Below, piece after piece: positions 34,578-44,346 of a DNA stretch of 64,000 nt (the stretch's first letter is position 1; each line of letters begins with the position of its first letter). Made by a program: the position numbers and the translations under genes. The notes under the pieces are model-generated. The model was not told the origin of the DNA. It did not search any database and saw only the letters and a list, made by a program, of their open reading frames with translations. Source of the stretch: G963665495 sp963665495. GTDB lineage: Bacteria; Desulfobacterota; Desulfovibrionia; Desulfovibrionales; Desulfovibrionaceae. The DNA is taken from positions 4,960,001 through 5,024,000 of the forward strand of contig OY762289.1 in the NCBI GenBank assembly GCA_963665495.1. The letters run 5' to 3'.

Positions 34578-37541
34578 ATGTCAAAAAATCTGGTCGAAGA
34601 ATATGTCAGCGCTTTGCTGGCCTCGGAGCGCCTGGGGGCGCAGGTGGCGCATCATGAGGTGCTGCCGGCGCGTGAGGCCGCCTATGGCGACCCGAAAAGA
34701 CCCTGGCCCAAGGCCTTGTCAGGCATTCTGGCGGAACGCGGGGTGCGGCAGCTGTACGCCCACCAGGCCCTGGCCACGGACATTATCCGGTCCGGCCGCC
34801 ATGTGATGGTCAGCACGCCCACGGCCAGCGGCAAAACCTTTATTTTCAACCTGCCTGTGATCGAGCACTGTCTGGCGGACCCTGACAGCCGCGCGTTGTA
34901 TCTGTTTCCGCTCAAGGCCCTGGCCCAGGACCAGCTCAAAACCTTCGAGTCCATGACCGCGCACTGGCCCAAAGATGCGCGTCCGCGCGCGGCCATTTAT
35001 GACGGCGATACGACCAGCTGGTTTCGCAAAAAGATTCGCGATAATCCGCCCAGCGTTCTGATGACCAACCCAGAGATGCTGCATCTGTCCATCTGTCCGT
35101 TTCACGAGCGTTGGGCCGCGTTTCTGGCCGGACTCTCCTTTGTGGTGGTGGACGAAGTGCATACCTACCGCGGGGTGCTCGGTTCGCACATGGCCCAGGT
35201 TTTCCGTCGTCTGCAACGGGTTTGCGCGCGCTACGGGCAAACGCCGACCTTCGTGTTCTGTTCGGCAACCATCGGCAATCCTGAGGAGCTGGCCAAAAAT
35301 CTGACAGGAGTGGACGCGGCTCTGGTGGACACGAGCGGCGCACCTCAGGGCGCCCGCCATTTCATCTTCATCAACCCGGATGAAAGCCCGGCCCAGGCTG
35401 CAATCATGCTGCTGCAAGCGGCCTTGCACCGGGGAATGCGGACCATAGTCTATACACAGTCCCGCAAGATGACGGAGCTGATTTCCATCTGGGCCTCGCA
35501 GCGTTCGGGTCGGTTCAAGGACAAAATCAGCGCCTATCGCGCGGGCTATCTGCCGGAAGAGCGGCGCGAGATCGAGGCTAAAATGCATAGCGGCGAACTC
35601 CTGGCCGTGATCTCCACCAGCGCTCTGGAGCTGGGCATCGATATCGGCAATCTGGATCTGTGCGTTCTGGTGGGCTATCCGGGAAGCATCATGGCCACGC
35701 TGCAGCGGGGCGGCCGCGTCGGACGCAGCAAACAGGCCTCTGCTGTGGCGCTGATCGCCCAGGAAGACGCGCTGGATCAATATTTCATGCGCAATCCTAA
35801 GGATTTTTTCGAGCGTCCGCCCGAATGCGCGGTGCTGGATCCGCACAACCCGGTGATTCTGGGCCGCCATTTGGAGTGCGCGGCAGCGGAAATGCCCCTG
35901 CGGGACGGAGAGCCCTGGCTGCAGGATACGCAGGCCGCAGCCGTTGCCGCAGGTCTGGAAGCCAAAGGGAGTTTGCTGCGCAGCGCGGACGGCAAGGAGA
36001 TTTATGCAGCCCGCAAACGTCCGCACCGGGACGTCAGCCTGCGGGGGACGGGTTCGACCTTCTGCATCGAGATCGGCGGGGAAAACGCCAAGGGCAAGGG
36101 AACAATTGTCGGCCATCTGGACGAGCACAGGGCCTACAAAGAAGCCCACGAAGGCGCGGTGTACATCCATCTGGGCCGGACATTCGTGGTGGAATCCCTG
36201 GACCTGGCCACCAAAACCGTACGGGTCATCGAGCAGCATGTGGATTATTATACGCGCCCGCGCGGCAACAAGAGCACTGAGATTATCGAACAGCAGGCCC
36301 AGCGTACGGCCTGGGGCACGCGCGTGCACCTGGGGCGCCTGCGCGTGACCGAAACCGTGACCGGCTTTGAAAAACGGCGCGTACGGGGCGGCAACCTGCT
36401 GGGGATTTTTCCTCTGGACCTGCCGCCGCTGGTTTTTGAAACCCAGGGGCTCTGGATTGAAATTCCGCTGGAAGCCCAGCGCAAAGCCGAAGATGCCTTC
36501 CTGCATTTCATGGGAGGCATCCATGCCATGGAGCACGCGGCCATCGGAATTCTGCCTCTTCTGGTCATGACGGACCGCAATGATCTTGGCGGTATCTCCA
36601 CGCCCATGCATCCGCAGGTGGGCATGCCCGCGGTGTTTATTTACGACGGCATTCCGGGCGGCGTTGGTTTGAGCGCGCAGGCTTACGCCAAGGCGGATGA
36701 TTTGCTCGACCGGACCCTGGCTGTTGTCGCCAGCTGCGAATGCGAGCTCGGATGCCCGTCCTGCGTGCATTCACCTAAGTGTGGCTCGGGCAACAGACCT
36801 ATAGACAAGGCGGCCGCCATTTTTTTACTGGAGCAGATCAAGGCGTTGCCGACTCCGACGGAAGAAAACGTCATCGCATATGCAGACAATCCTGATGACA
36901 AAGTGCAGACGGAAACGTTTACGAAAAAGCCGGTGGAAGGCGTATCAGAGGACTCTGGACCTTTGAAAACGACACCGGAAATCAGCAAGGAGAGAACCGC
37001 AATGAGCAATGAGCATTACGGCGTGCTGGACATCGAAACACAGCGCTCGGCCAAGGAAGTGGGAGGCTGGAATTATCCGGACAGGATGGGTGTGAGCGTC
37101 GCCGTACTCTATGATTCGGCCACGGACAGCTATGAGAGCTTTCTTGAAGATGATGTCCCGGGATTGATCGAGCGCTTGTACGGTTTCGATCTGGTGGTGG
37201 GCTTCAACATCAAACGTTTTGATTACGGCGTATTGAAGGGCTACACCAAAAAACGGCTTACGACCTTGCCGACCCTGGACATGCTGGAAAAAGTGCACGA
37301 GCGTCTTGGCTATCGCGTCTCACTGGACAATCTGGCCCAGGCCACCCTGGACGCGGAAAAGAGCGCGGATGGTTTGCAGGCCCTGGCCTGGTGGAAGGAA
37401 GGGCGGATCGAGGAGATTACCAGTTACTGCACCAAAGACGTGGAGCTGACCCGGGAGATTTTTCTCTACGGCCGCGAAAACGGCTTTTTGTTGTTTACCA
37501 ACAAGGCCGGGCAAAAGGTACGCGTCCCCGTGCAGTGGTAA
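34578..37541 (+). CDS. mrfAB: MrfA-like DEAD/DEAH helicase fused to MrfB-like exonuclease domain
   Basis: 987 residues from the ATG at 34578; the longer reading frame would run into a repeat and is rejected. Residues 60-600 are a superfamily 2 helicase: TASGKT (82-87), VVVDEVHTYRG near 190-200 and GRVGRSKQASAVAL (motif VI). A DUF1998/MZB part ends with a zinc cluster C-x-C-x3-C-x2-C near 720-730 (CECELGCPSCVHSPKC). After a Pro/Thr/Glu-rich linker (about 755-808) comes a DnaQ-like domain (809-987) with DIE, NIKRFD and YCTKDV acid residues. In Bacillus subtilis MrfA and MrfB are separate proteins of a mitomycin C lesion repair pathway. Here both are one chain. Confidence 0.9.
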   Translation: MSKNLVEEYVSALLASERLGAQVAHHEVLPAREAAYGDPKRPWPKALSGILAERGVRQLYAHQALATDIIRSGRHVMVSTPTASGKTFIFNLPVIEHCLADPDSRALYLFPLKALAQDQLKTFESMTAHWPKDARPRAAIYDGDTTSWFRKKIRDNPPSVLMTNPEMLHLSICPFHERWAAFLAGLSFVVVDEVHTYRGVLGSHMAQVFRRLQRVCARYGQTPTFVFCSATIGNPEELAKNLTGVDAALVDTSGAPQGARHFIFINPDESPAQAAIMLLQAALHRGMRTIVYTQSRKMTELISIWASQRSGRFKDKISAYRAGYLPEERREIEAKMHSGELLAVISTSALELGIDIGNLDLCVLVGYPGSIMATLQRGGRVGRSKQASAVALIAQEDALDQYFMRNPKDFFERPPECAVLDPHNPVILGRHLECAAAEMPLRDGEPWLQDTQAAAVAAGLEAKGSLLRSADGKEIYAARKRPHRDVSLRGTGSTFCIEIGGENAKGKGTIVGHLDEHRAYKEAHEGAVYIHLGRTFVVESLDLATKTVRVIEQHVDYYTRPRGNKSTEIIEQQAQRTAWGTRVHLGRLRVTETVTGFEKRRVRGGNLLGIFPLDLPPLVFETQGLWIEIPLEAQRKAEDAFLHFMGGIHAMEHAAIGILPLLVMTDRNDLGGISTPMHPQVGMPAVFIYDGIPGGVGLSAQAYAKADDLLDRTLAVVASCECELGCPSCVHSPKCGSGNRPIDKAAAIFLLEQIKALPTPTEENVIAYADNPDDKVQTETFTKKPVEGVSEDSGPLKTTPEISKERTAMSNEHYGVLDIETQRSAKEVGGWNYPDRMGVSVAVLYDSATDSYESFLEDDVPGLIERLYGFDLVVGFNIKRFDYGVLKGYTKKRLTTLPTLDMLEKVHERLGYRVSLDNLAQATLDAEKSADGLQALAWWKEGRIEEITSYCTKDVELTREIFLYGRENGFLLFTNKAGQKVRVPVQW
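36987..37004 (+). promoter_or_regulatory. Internal ribosome-binding site for a stand-alone exonuclease domain
   Basis: AAGGAG at 36987-36992 lies nine bases before an in-frame ATG at 37002. Translation from it would give a 179-residue protein (37002-37541) equal to the DnaQ/MrfB-like domain. The site sits in the linker between the helicase and nuclease domains. Dual expression is inferred from the strength of the site. Confidence 0.55.
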
Positions 37542-37557
37542 AAACTGTGGTTTCTCA

Positions 37558-40416
37558 TTATCCTTGCCAGCTGAATTGTTCGCAATAAGCCTTGAAATCC
37601 TTGGCGGATAGCGGTTTGCTGTAGTAATAGCCCTGAATGCAGTCGCAGTCCAGGTTGCGGAGGAACGCAGCCTGTTCGGCGTTTTCCACTCCCTCGGCCA
37701 CGGTGCGCATTTTGAATCGCTTGGACAAGTCGATTATGGATTCCACGAGGGTCGCATCGTTGTCGTCTTCCAGCACATTGTCGATGAAGATTTTGTCTAT
37801 TTTGAGCGTGTGGATGGGAAAGGTCTTCAAATAAGCCAGAGACGAGTAGCCGGTGCCGAAGTCGTCGATGGCGATATCGATGCCCTGTCCGGCGAGGTTG
37901 TTTAATATGGCCCTGGTCAGCGGGATATTCTGTACGAATGTTCCCTCCGTGATTTCCAGCTCCAGATGCTTGGGGGAAAGTCCGGTTTGTCTGAGGCTCT
38001 CCAGTATGATGTCGTAGAAATCCTGGCGTTGAAACTGGCGCGGGGAAATATTGAACGAGAGTTTCAGCTCGTATCCGGCGTCGTTGAGTTCTTTGGTGAA
38101 GCGGCTGGTCTGGTCGAAGAGTTGGTCGCCCAGTTCGACTATCATGCCGGTTTCTTCGGCATGCGGAATGAAAACGGCCGGAGAGACCAGGCTGCCGTCC
38201 GGTTTCACCCAGCGGGCCAGCGCTTCCATGCCGGTCAGAGCCCCATCGCTGATACGTATCTGCGGCTGGTAATAGGCCTGGAATTCGCCGTTTTCCAGGG
38301 CGCGGCGGATGTCCGATTGGATGCTGAGGCGGCTCTGCACGCGTTCGCGCATCTCCGTGTTGAAGGTATTGAAGGTGTTGCGCCCGGTATCCTTGGACTC
38401 GTACATGGCCAGGTCCGCGCACTGCAGCAGACTTTCCGGGGTATCGGCATCGCGCGGGCCGAAGCTGATGCCCATGCTGAGAGTCAGAAACAGTTCGTGT
38501 TCATTGATCATAAAGGGTGCGTTCATGACCCGCATCAAATCCAGTGACAGGGTCGCTGCCGCCTGGTCATCCAGCGGGCGTTCCATCATGACAATGAATT
38601 CGTCGCCTCCCAGGCGGTAGAGGCTGCTGTCTTTGCACAGGGCCTGAGTCAACCGTTCGGCCACCAGAATCAGCAGCTTGTCGCCGGCCGTATGGCCGAG
38701 GCTGTCGTTGATCGTCTTGAAGTTGTCGATGTCTATGAACAGGATAGCCACGGCAGCATCTTTGTCGGCCTTTTTCAGGATCGTCTCCAGACGTTCCAGA
38801 AGCAGCGTACGGTTGGGCAGGGACGTCAAAGAGTCGTGGTAGGCCATGTGACGGATAGTTTCTTCATGAGCCTTGATTTCGGAAATATCCTGGAAAAACG
38901 CGACAAAGTGGGAAATTTCGCCGTCTTGATCTTTGATGGCGCTGATGTTCAGCAGTTCCGGGAAGATACGGCCATCTTTGCTTTTGTTCCAGATTTCTCC
39001 GGACCAGGCGCCCTTGGTCTCCAGGGAATGCCACATGTTGTTGTAATAGTTTTTATCGTGAAGTTCGGACTTGAGGATGGAGGGCTTATTGCCCCGCACT
39101 TCATCCAGGGAATAGCCGGTAATATTGGCAAAGGCCGGGTTTGCTTCCAGAATGACGGCGTTATGGTCCGTGATGGTGACGCCTTCGATGGTATTCAGGA
39201 ATACTTCATAGTAGATCTTCAGCTTGTCTTCGGCATTGCGGCGCTCCACGATTTCCACTTCGAGCTCTTCGCTGTATCGTTGGATACTGGACAGAATCTC
39301 ATAAAACCGCTGTGCAATGGCGCGAACCTCGTTGCCCTGGTACTTGGCATCGATAAAGGAGAGTCCCTGCTGCCGGATGCCTTCCTCCACACGCTCCATG
39401 AGTTGTTTGAAGGGACGGGCGATGATGGACGAAAGCAGAATGGACAGAAGTATGGCGGCCAGAACGCCCAGCAGCGTCGTGCCGAGAAGAATATACTGAA
39501 TCCGTTTGAGCGGTGCGTAATATTCGTCGACATACACGGCGGACCCGACGATCCAGCCGAAATCATCAATGGTATCGAAAAAAGCGATTTTATCGTGGAA
39601 CGTTCCAGTTTGTGGATCCTTGAACGGATATTCAAGATGGCCTGAACGCCGGGAGACCATTTCGCTCATCACTTCCGTATAGGCTTTATTCTTGTCATCA
39701 AAAACATTCCCGTCAATTTTTGGGTGTATGACGATATGACCTGCAAAATCCAGAATAAACGGATAGCCGTCCTTGCCCAGTTTGATGCCCAGCACCTGGT
39801 TGCGGAAATCATCAACCGTAACCAGTTCGGAAAACTCACTGCGGTAGCTTGAGACGGATATTATCCAGTTCCATGGTTTGAAGTACCCGCTGAAGAGGGC
39901 TTTTGGCCGAGCCTCTTTTTCGCCGGGATTTTTCCAGTCGTATTCGAGATACCCGTTTTTCTGCTTTAATTGCCGTTTACCAAACTCCATCTTCGCAATA
40001 TTGGTACCGACAAGCGCTTTGTTGGGATGAATGAGGACTGTTCCGTCGCCGCCGAGAACGTACAGGTAGCCTGATGAACCTATGGGCTGGCTCAGTAGGA
40101 TTTTTTTCGCTATGTTCTGTGCTTCTTCCAGGCTCATTTCACCTGCCTGAGTCTCTTGGTAGAGATCGTTGCAAATGGCCAGGTTGCTTTCCATTACGGC
40201 GCGTAAAAAGCTGCGTATGGAGACGTTGGCTGCCGTCAGCACCATGCTTTTGATGGTTTTGTTGGTAATGCTCAGTTGCTGGTCGATACTCGTGGTAATG
40301 GCCTGGCGAGCCTGTTGATAGACGAGGTAGCCCGTCAGGAAGAGTATGGGCAGGAGTATGGAAATGCAGCCGAAGAAAATTTTCTGTTTCAGGCTGAAAT
40401 TATCAAAATTTTTCAA
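37558..40416 (-). CDS. Cache-PAS-GGDEF-EAL membrane protein (c-di-GMP turnover)
   Basis: 952 residues. First membrane helix at about 10-32, a periplasmic dCache region with two half-repeats (GYLYVLGGDGTVLIHP and GYPFILDFAGHIVIHP), a second helix at about 305-330, a linker/HAMP-like segment, PAS (about 395-520, then PAC), GGDEF with intact GGDEF near 625, and EAL with intact GMEALARW near 735 and EVAEGVEN late. Both catalytic motifs are intact, so cyclase and phosphodiesterase may both work. The Cache ligand is unknown. It is convergent with the helicase, 16 bases apart. Confidence 0.92.
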   Translation of the reverse strand: MKNFDNFSLKQKIFFGCISILLPILFLTGYLVYQQARQAITTSIDQQLSITNKTIKSMVLTAANVSIRSFLRAVMESNLAICNDLYQETQAGEMSLEEAQNIAKKILLSQPIGSSGYLYVLGGDGTVLIHPNKALVGTNIAKMEFGKRQLKQKNGYLEYDWKNPGEKEARPKALFSGYFKPWNWIISVSSYRSEFSELVTVDDFRNQVLGIKLGKDGYPFILDFAGHIVIHPKIDGNVFDDKNKAYTEVMSEMVSRRSGHLEYPFKDPQTGTFHDKIAFFDTIDDFGWIVGSAVYVDEYYAPLKRIQYILLGTTLLGVLAAILLSILLSSIIARPFKQLMERVEEGIRQQGLSFIDAKYQGNEVRAIAQRFYEILSSIQRYSEELEVEIVERRNAEDKLKIYYEVFLNTIEGVTITDHNAVILEANPAFANITGYSLDEVRGNKPSILKSELHDKNYYNNMWHSLETKGAWSGEIWNKSKDGRIFPELLNISAIKDQDGEISHFVAFFQDISEIKAHEETIRHMAYHDSLTSLPNRTLLLERLETILKKADKDAAVAILFIDIDNFKTINDSLGHTAGDKLLILVAERLTQALCKDSSLYRLGGDEFIVMMERPLDDQAAATLSLDLMRVMNAPFMINEHELFLTLSMGISFGPRDADTPESLLQCADLAMYESKDTGRNTFNTFNTEMRERVQSRLSIQSDIRRALENGEFQAYYQPQIRISDGALTGMEALARWVKPDGSLVSPAVFIPHAEETGMIVELGDQLFDQTSRFTKELNDAGYELKLSFNISPRQFQRQDFYDIILESLRQTGLSPKHLELEITEGTFVQNIPLTRAILNNLAGQGIDIAIDDFGTGYSSLAYLKTFPIHTLKIDKIFIDNVLEDDNDATLVESIIDLSKRFKMRTVAEGVENAEQAAFLRNLDCDCIQGYYYSKPLSAKDFKAYCEQFSWQG

Positions 40417-40665
40417 TGTATGCTCGTTTCTTGTTGCAAGGGTATATGTATGAGACGGAGCGTAGGTATGGATATTGTCATATTTTCTGCTTGGATGAAA
40501 CGAGTTTATTCTAAAAGAAAAAAAAAGACAGGGGAAGGAATGAAAGTATTTCTCAATTCCATAAGGAAAGATATGATTTTACATGCTTCCAGGGAGCAAA
40601 ACAAGCTTACGGTAGAAAACGAAAACGGGGTTGCTTCCAAGTACGAGCTTGGGTAGCCTCTGTAT

Positions 40666-41592
40666 ATGCATCGTTTATCTCAAGCTGTAAAAGCCAAACT
40701 TCGAATGGATTGGAAAGAAGCCATTCTGCGTGTCGGACTGCAACAGAGCCTGATTGCCCTGGGAGCCTGGGTTTCCGCCATGGCCTATGTTATTTTTCAG
40801 CTCCCGTACAACCTGGCCGCCGGCGGCGTCAGCGGTTTGGGCATTATCGTCAACCACTATACGCAGCTCCCGGTGGGGACGTTTTATCTTGTGGTGAACG
40901 TGCCGCTTTTTATCATAGGCTACTGGTCGCTGGGTCGTTGGAAGTTCATCTGGTCCAGCCTGGTCGCCGTTCTTGTGTTTTCGTTCGGTTCCGACTTCAT
41001 GGCTGTTGTGCTGCCCAAACTGCTGGAACCTTATCCGGTAACGCACAACACCTTGCTGGCCGCCGTCTATGCCGGCATTCTGTACGGGGTCGGTACAGGG
41101 CTTATCTACCGTTATGGCGGCACAGTGGGCGGCACGTCCATTCTGGCGCGGATCATTTACAACAAGACCGGATTTCCCCTCAGCCAGTCCTATCTGTTTA
41201 CGGACCTGGTCATCATCCTCGTCGGCGGGCTGGTTTTCAACTGGGAAACGGCCCTGCTGGCCCTGCTTTCCCTTGTTCTTAGCGGTTTGCTGTCGGATTA
41301 CGTGCTGGAAGGTTCCAGCCAGGTACGCACGTTGATGATCATTACGGACAGGGCCGACCCCATCTGCGAAGCCGTGATGCACGAACTGCAACGCGGCGTG
41401 ACCCTCTGGGACGTGACCGGCGGTTTTTCCGGTAAAAACCGCAAGATGGTCTATTTCACAGTGCTGCGCTCGCGTATTTATGATGTGAAACACATCATTT
41501 CAGCCATAGACCCGGACGCGTTTATGGTGGTTGGCGTCTCGCAGCAGACCTGGGGCGGCTATAACGCGCCCAAGATTACCGAACGGGATTAA
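40666..41592 (+). CDS. YitT-family membrane protein with DUF2179 domain
   Basis: 308 residues. About five to six membrane helices (residues 25-215) with YNLAAGGVSGLGIIV, TGLIYRYGGTVGGTSILARIIY, and LLALLSLVLSGLLSDYVLEG, the YitT/DUF161 signature. A cytoplasmic DUF2179 domain follows at about 220-305. Likely a transporter or channel-type protein of unknown substrate. The frame allows a later Met at residue 14. Divergent from the Cache-EAL gene, with 249 bases between them. Confidence 0.85.
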   Translation: MHRLSQAVKAKLRMDWKEAILRVGLQQSLIALGAWVSAMAYVIFQLPYNLAAGGVSGLGIIVNHYTQLPVGTFYLVVNVPLFIIGYWSLGRWKFIWSSLVAVLVFSFGSDFMAVVLPKLLEPYPVTHNTLLAAVYAGILYGVGTGLIYRYGGTVGGTSILARIIYNKTGFPLSQSYLFTDLVIILVGGLVFNWETALLALLSLVLSGLLSDYVLEGSSQVRTLMIITDRADPICEAVMHELQRGVTLWDVTGGFSGKNRKMVYFTVLRSRIYDVKHIISAIDPDAFMVVGVSQQTWGGYNAPKITERD

Positions 41593-41661
41593 TTCCCAAA
41601 ACATCAGGGCCGTTTTCCGGCCGGATCTTCATGACAAGCGTAATCGGCCGGTATTTGCCGT

Positions 41662-42819
41662 TCAGGATGCGCTGTGCGTCTTTTCCAAGCTTTTGCCGGT
41701 GAACGCGAGCACACAGGCCAGGGCCAGCAGAAAGGTGCAGGGAACGAAATTGCGGGCTTCGTGCATCCAGCTGAACATCAGATTTGAAACAGTGATGGCC
41801 GGCAGCAGGACAAACAGCATTCCATGAACATCCGGAGGCAGGGAACGGCGACTGATCCACCAGAACGGCAGCAGCAGACCGATCTGAAAAAGAATTTGCA
41901 GGGGCCAGTACGAAGTCTTCAGATTCTGAAGGATATGATCAACCCCAATGCCCGAAATCGCAGAATACTGGAAAGATCCGGATTCGACGTACAAACGGAC
42001 AGAAAACAGGGCAATAAAGGCACATGCGAGCAAAGCACCTGTCTGAATCGCTCTGGCGCGCAGGGGAATGTCCCGTGCGCAGATTAGCCAGCAGAGGGGC
42101 ATGACCAGCAGGGACTCCTTGGCAAACAATCCGGCCAGGCACCACATGGCGAATTCCGGGAAACGCCGCTGTACGAGAAAAAGCATGGTCAGGGCAAAGC
42201 TGAAATGCGACAGCGGATCAGTGGGTTGTCCGGCGAAAAAGGCAATGCTGACGGGAAACAGGATCACGGGGATGAGCGTAGCCACGAGCGCGGCATTGGA
42301 ATCAAGCCATGTCCTGAAAAGGCGGAAGAACGTCAGCAGGGTGCAGAAGTAAAAAAAGACCCGATAAAAGGTCTTGGCAAAGAAAAAATTATCCGTGAGC
42401 CAGCTTATGAAGGAAATAAGCCCGAAGGGCAGAAATCTGTAGCTGTGGGGAATGACCTCCGGAGAGAGTTCGATGACCTTTCTCAGGTGGTGAAACTGCC
42501 ACAACTCATTGAGAAAGGGATTATTCATATAAAACTGTTTGTCCACAAAAAGGTAATGCAGATAAGCCTGCAGCAAAGCCAGAGCCACCAGGCTATACAA
42601 AATCACATAATGTTTTAGCGAGTCGGATTCCTGCAGCAGTCGCCGGGACACGAATACTCCGAAACAGGCCCCTGCAAGGAGCAGCCCGATGCACGCGTAG
42701 TTGACAGAGGAAAGGAACGGAGACGGCCCGAGAAAAGTTTTAGGCAGCAGAACGGGAATGGTGCCCAAAAGCAGCAACAAAGCCAGCGCGATGCTGTTGA
42801 AAAAGAGCGAACGGGTCAT
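41662..42819 (-). CDS. Polytopic membrane protein, possible GT-C-type glycosyltransferase relative
   Basis: 385 residues from the ATG at 42819; GGAG lies ten bases upstream, and earlier in-frame Met codons are poorly supported. Roughly ten hydrophobic helices, with loops carrying SPEVIPHSYRFLPFG and FAGQPTDPLSHFSF. The arrangement and the extracytoplasmic loop near the N-terminus resemble integral GT-C enzymes or O-antigen-type proteins, but no DXD-type motif was pinned. It is convergent with the YitT-like gene. Its start is 204 bases from the left end of the IS3 element. Confidence 0.6.
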   Translation of the reverse strand: MTRSLFFNSIALALLLLLGTIPVLLPKTFLGPSPFLSSVNYACIGLLLAGACFGVFVSRRLLQESDSLKHYVILYSLVALALLQAYLHYLFVDKQFYMNNPFLNELWQFHHLRKVIELSPEVIPHSYRFLPFGLISFISWLTDNFFFAKTFYRVFFYFCTLLTFFRLFRTWLDSNAALVATLIPVILFPVSIAFFAGQPTDPLSHFSFALTMLFLVQRRFPEFAMWCLAGLFAKESLLVMPLCWLICARDIPLRARAIQTGALLACAFIALFSVRLYVESGSFQYSAISGIGVDHILQNLKTSYWPLQILFQIGLLLPFWWISRRSLPPDVHGMLFVLLPAITVSNLMFSWMHEARNFVPCTFLLALACVLAFTGKSLEKTHSAS

Positions 42820-43059
42820 GGGTGGCGTACTCCGGATGCGTGGTCGGGTTATTCTGAGGACTCTGCAACCGCAGAGTTCTATAGCCTGGGAAACAAGCGT
42901 CTTCCTGGGCTGTAATCGGCATTTGTCAAAAAAAGCCATTCAAAGCGGTATATTCACATAATCGCTTTTAAGAAAATAGACAACTCGTATACGAAGAATC
43001 GTAGTCCGGACTGAGGATATAAATGAGCCGTCCTGAAATGGATTGACGGTTTTAGAGGA

Positions 43060-43869
43060 TTACGATCGGGCTGCGTGGGAAACCTCGCAGCCCGATTTAT
43101 GTACACTTTCCGGCGTTTGCATATCCAAACTCAGGTGCGGTCGTTCAGAGTTATAAATCTCTACTGACTCTTTCACCAGGGCATTGAGTTCTTCATAATT
43201 GCTACAGTTAACAAACAAAAACTCTTGCTTGAGGATGCCATTCATGCGTTCGGCCAAGGCATTCTGGTAACAATCGTACCCGTCTGTCATGGAAGGAATC
43301 ATCCTCGCCTCTTTTAGCTTCCCTTGGTAAAGTGCCGAAGCATATTGAAGCCCTCTGTCCGAATGGTGGATTGTGCGCTTTGTTGTCAGTCGACTTTTGG
43401 CGGCTATGTCCAATGCGCGAGACGCCCCTTCGGCCCCTAGATCAGGGTTCAAACTATGTCCCATAATCTTCCTGCTAAAGGCATCCGTGATCAGAGACAG
43501 GTAGTACGTCCGTTTGTTTGTCACCAAATAGGTTATATCGCTGACAAACACTTCCTCTGGTCCCGTAGGCTGGTTTTCTTTGAGCAAATTGGGATGCTTT
43601 TTCATCCAATGTCTTGAGTTTGTGGTCTTTGTGTAGTTTTTCTTCGGTCTTATAAGCATATGCTCCTCGCGCAACATAGCGAATAAGGCATCACGGCCAA
43701 GTTTGATGCCCTTCGCGGAAATCGCTTCACGTAGCAAGGCATACAGCTTTCTTGTCCCAAGCCGCGGCATTCTGGCCCTGACCGCAAGCACCAGCTTCTT
43801 CACGATCTGAAGCTGACACATACGAGTTTCATGGCGTTTTTCCGCCTGATAGATAGATTGTCGACTCAC
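43060..43869 (-). CDS. IS3-family transposase catalytic part (OrfB)
   Basis: 269 residues from the GTG at 43869. An IS3 OrfB integrase: SVSLSACCKLLGVSR-like entry upstream in frame, HTH_21 region, then the rve domain with DDE residues in VSDITYL, HHSDRG and ALAERMNGILKQE. Upstream, the frame stays open back to the orfA overlap, so the functional product is an OrfAB fusion made by frameshifting. All three catalytic acids are present, so it looks active. Confidence 0.9.
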   Translation of the reverse strand: MSRQSIYQAEKRHETRMCQLQIVKKLVLAVRARMPRLGTRKLYALLREAISAKGIKLGRDALFAMLREEHMLIRPKKNYTKTTNSRHWMKKHPNLLKENQPTGPEEVFVSDITYLVTNKRTYYLSLITDAFSRKIMGHSLNPDLGAEGASRALDIAAKSRLTTKRTIHHSDRGLQYASALYQGKLKEARMIPSMTDGYDCYQNALAERMNGILKQEFLFVNCSNYEELNALVKESVEIYNSERPHLSLDMQTPESVHKSGCEVSHAARS

Positions 43870-43898
43870 CCCGAGCAGCTTGCAGCAAGCAGATAAAC

Positions 43899-44297
43899 TT
43901 ACTCCACCTTTTTGCTGAAGGTTTCGCGCAGCTCGGGGGTAAGCTTTTTTCTTATGGCAGTTCCGTACTCTCGATCTGAAATATCAATCATTTCATTGAG
44001 AAGCATGTTTTTGATCTTCTCGTCTTGCAGCTCTTTTTCAAGACGCTTGATTTTTTGAGCCGGGGTTTCCTTTACTTTTGGAGAATTACGAGTACTAACC
44101 ACAGGTTTGCTCCAGTCTAAGGTTCCATGCTTTCTAAGCCATTTCAGAACTGTACTTCGCCCTTGAATACCATACATCCTTTGGGCTTGCTTGTACGTCA
44201 TGTCCCCTTTTTCCACCTGGGCAACGACGGATAATTTAAAGCCCATCGTGTAGTCTCGTTGGGTTCGCCTTACGCGCTGATTTTTCTGATCATCCAT
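43899..44297 (-). CDS. IS3-family transposase DNA-binding part (OrfA)
   Basis: 132 residues, with an HTH_Tnp_1 helix-turn-helix (about 15-65, VAQVEKGDMTYKQAQRMYG) and a leucine-zipper-like C-terminal coiled coil (about 88-120). Its last codons read C AAA AAG before the stop, a slippery stretch; shifting back one base there enters the orfB frame. OrfA alone usually inhibits transposition; OrfAB is the transposase. Confidence 0.88.
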   Translation of the reverse strand: MDDQKNQRVRRTQRDYTMGFKLSVVAQVEKGDMTYKQAQRMYGIQGRSTVLKWLRKHGTLDWSKPVVSTRNSPKVKETPAQKIKRLEKELQDEKIKNMLLNEMIDISDREYGTAIRKKLTPELRETFSKKVE

Positions 44298-44346
44298 AAA
44301 ATAGGTCCTTGTATTGTCAACCTATTTTAGGACGGGACAAAAGCAT

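Larger units (their letters stand above)
43024..44339 (-). mobile_element. IS3-family insertion sequence, 1316 bp, with 3-bp AAA target duplication
   Basis: Imperfect terminal inverted repeats match at 19 of the first 24 positions: the left end begins TGAGCCGTCCTGAAAT, the right end (read inward) TGTCCCGTCCTAAAAT. Three A residues flank both ends (43021-43023 and 44340-44342), a 3-bp target duplication as in IS3 elements. Two reading frames, orfA and orfB, are in the expected order with a -1 frameshift signal. It lies immediately past the ribB terminator. Confidence 0.9.

Noticed and set aside
34719..36770. 683-residue open frame antisense to the helicase gene
   Set aside because: Arises from codon-position bias in GC-rich DNA; no family features, no ribosome-binding site, and the opposite strand encodes a clear helicase.
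40540..40656. Short frame MKVFLNSIRKD... upstream of the YitT-like gene
   Set aside because: The purine-rich site is too close to the ATG and the 38-residue product has no recognisable features; could be a leader peptide but unsupported.
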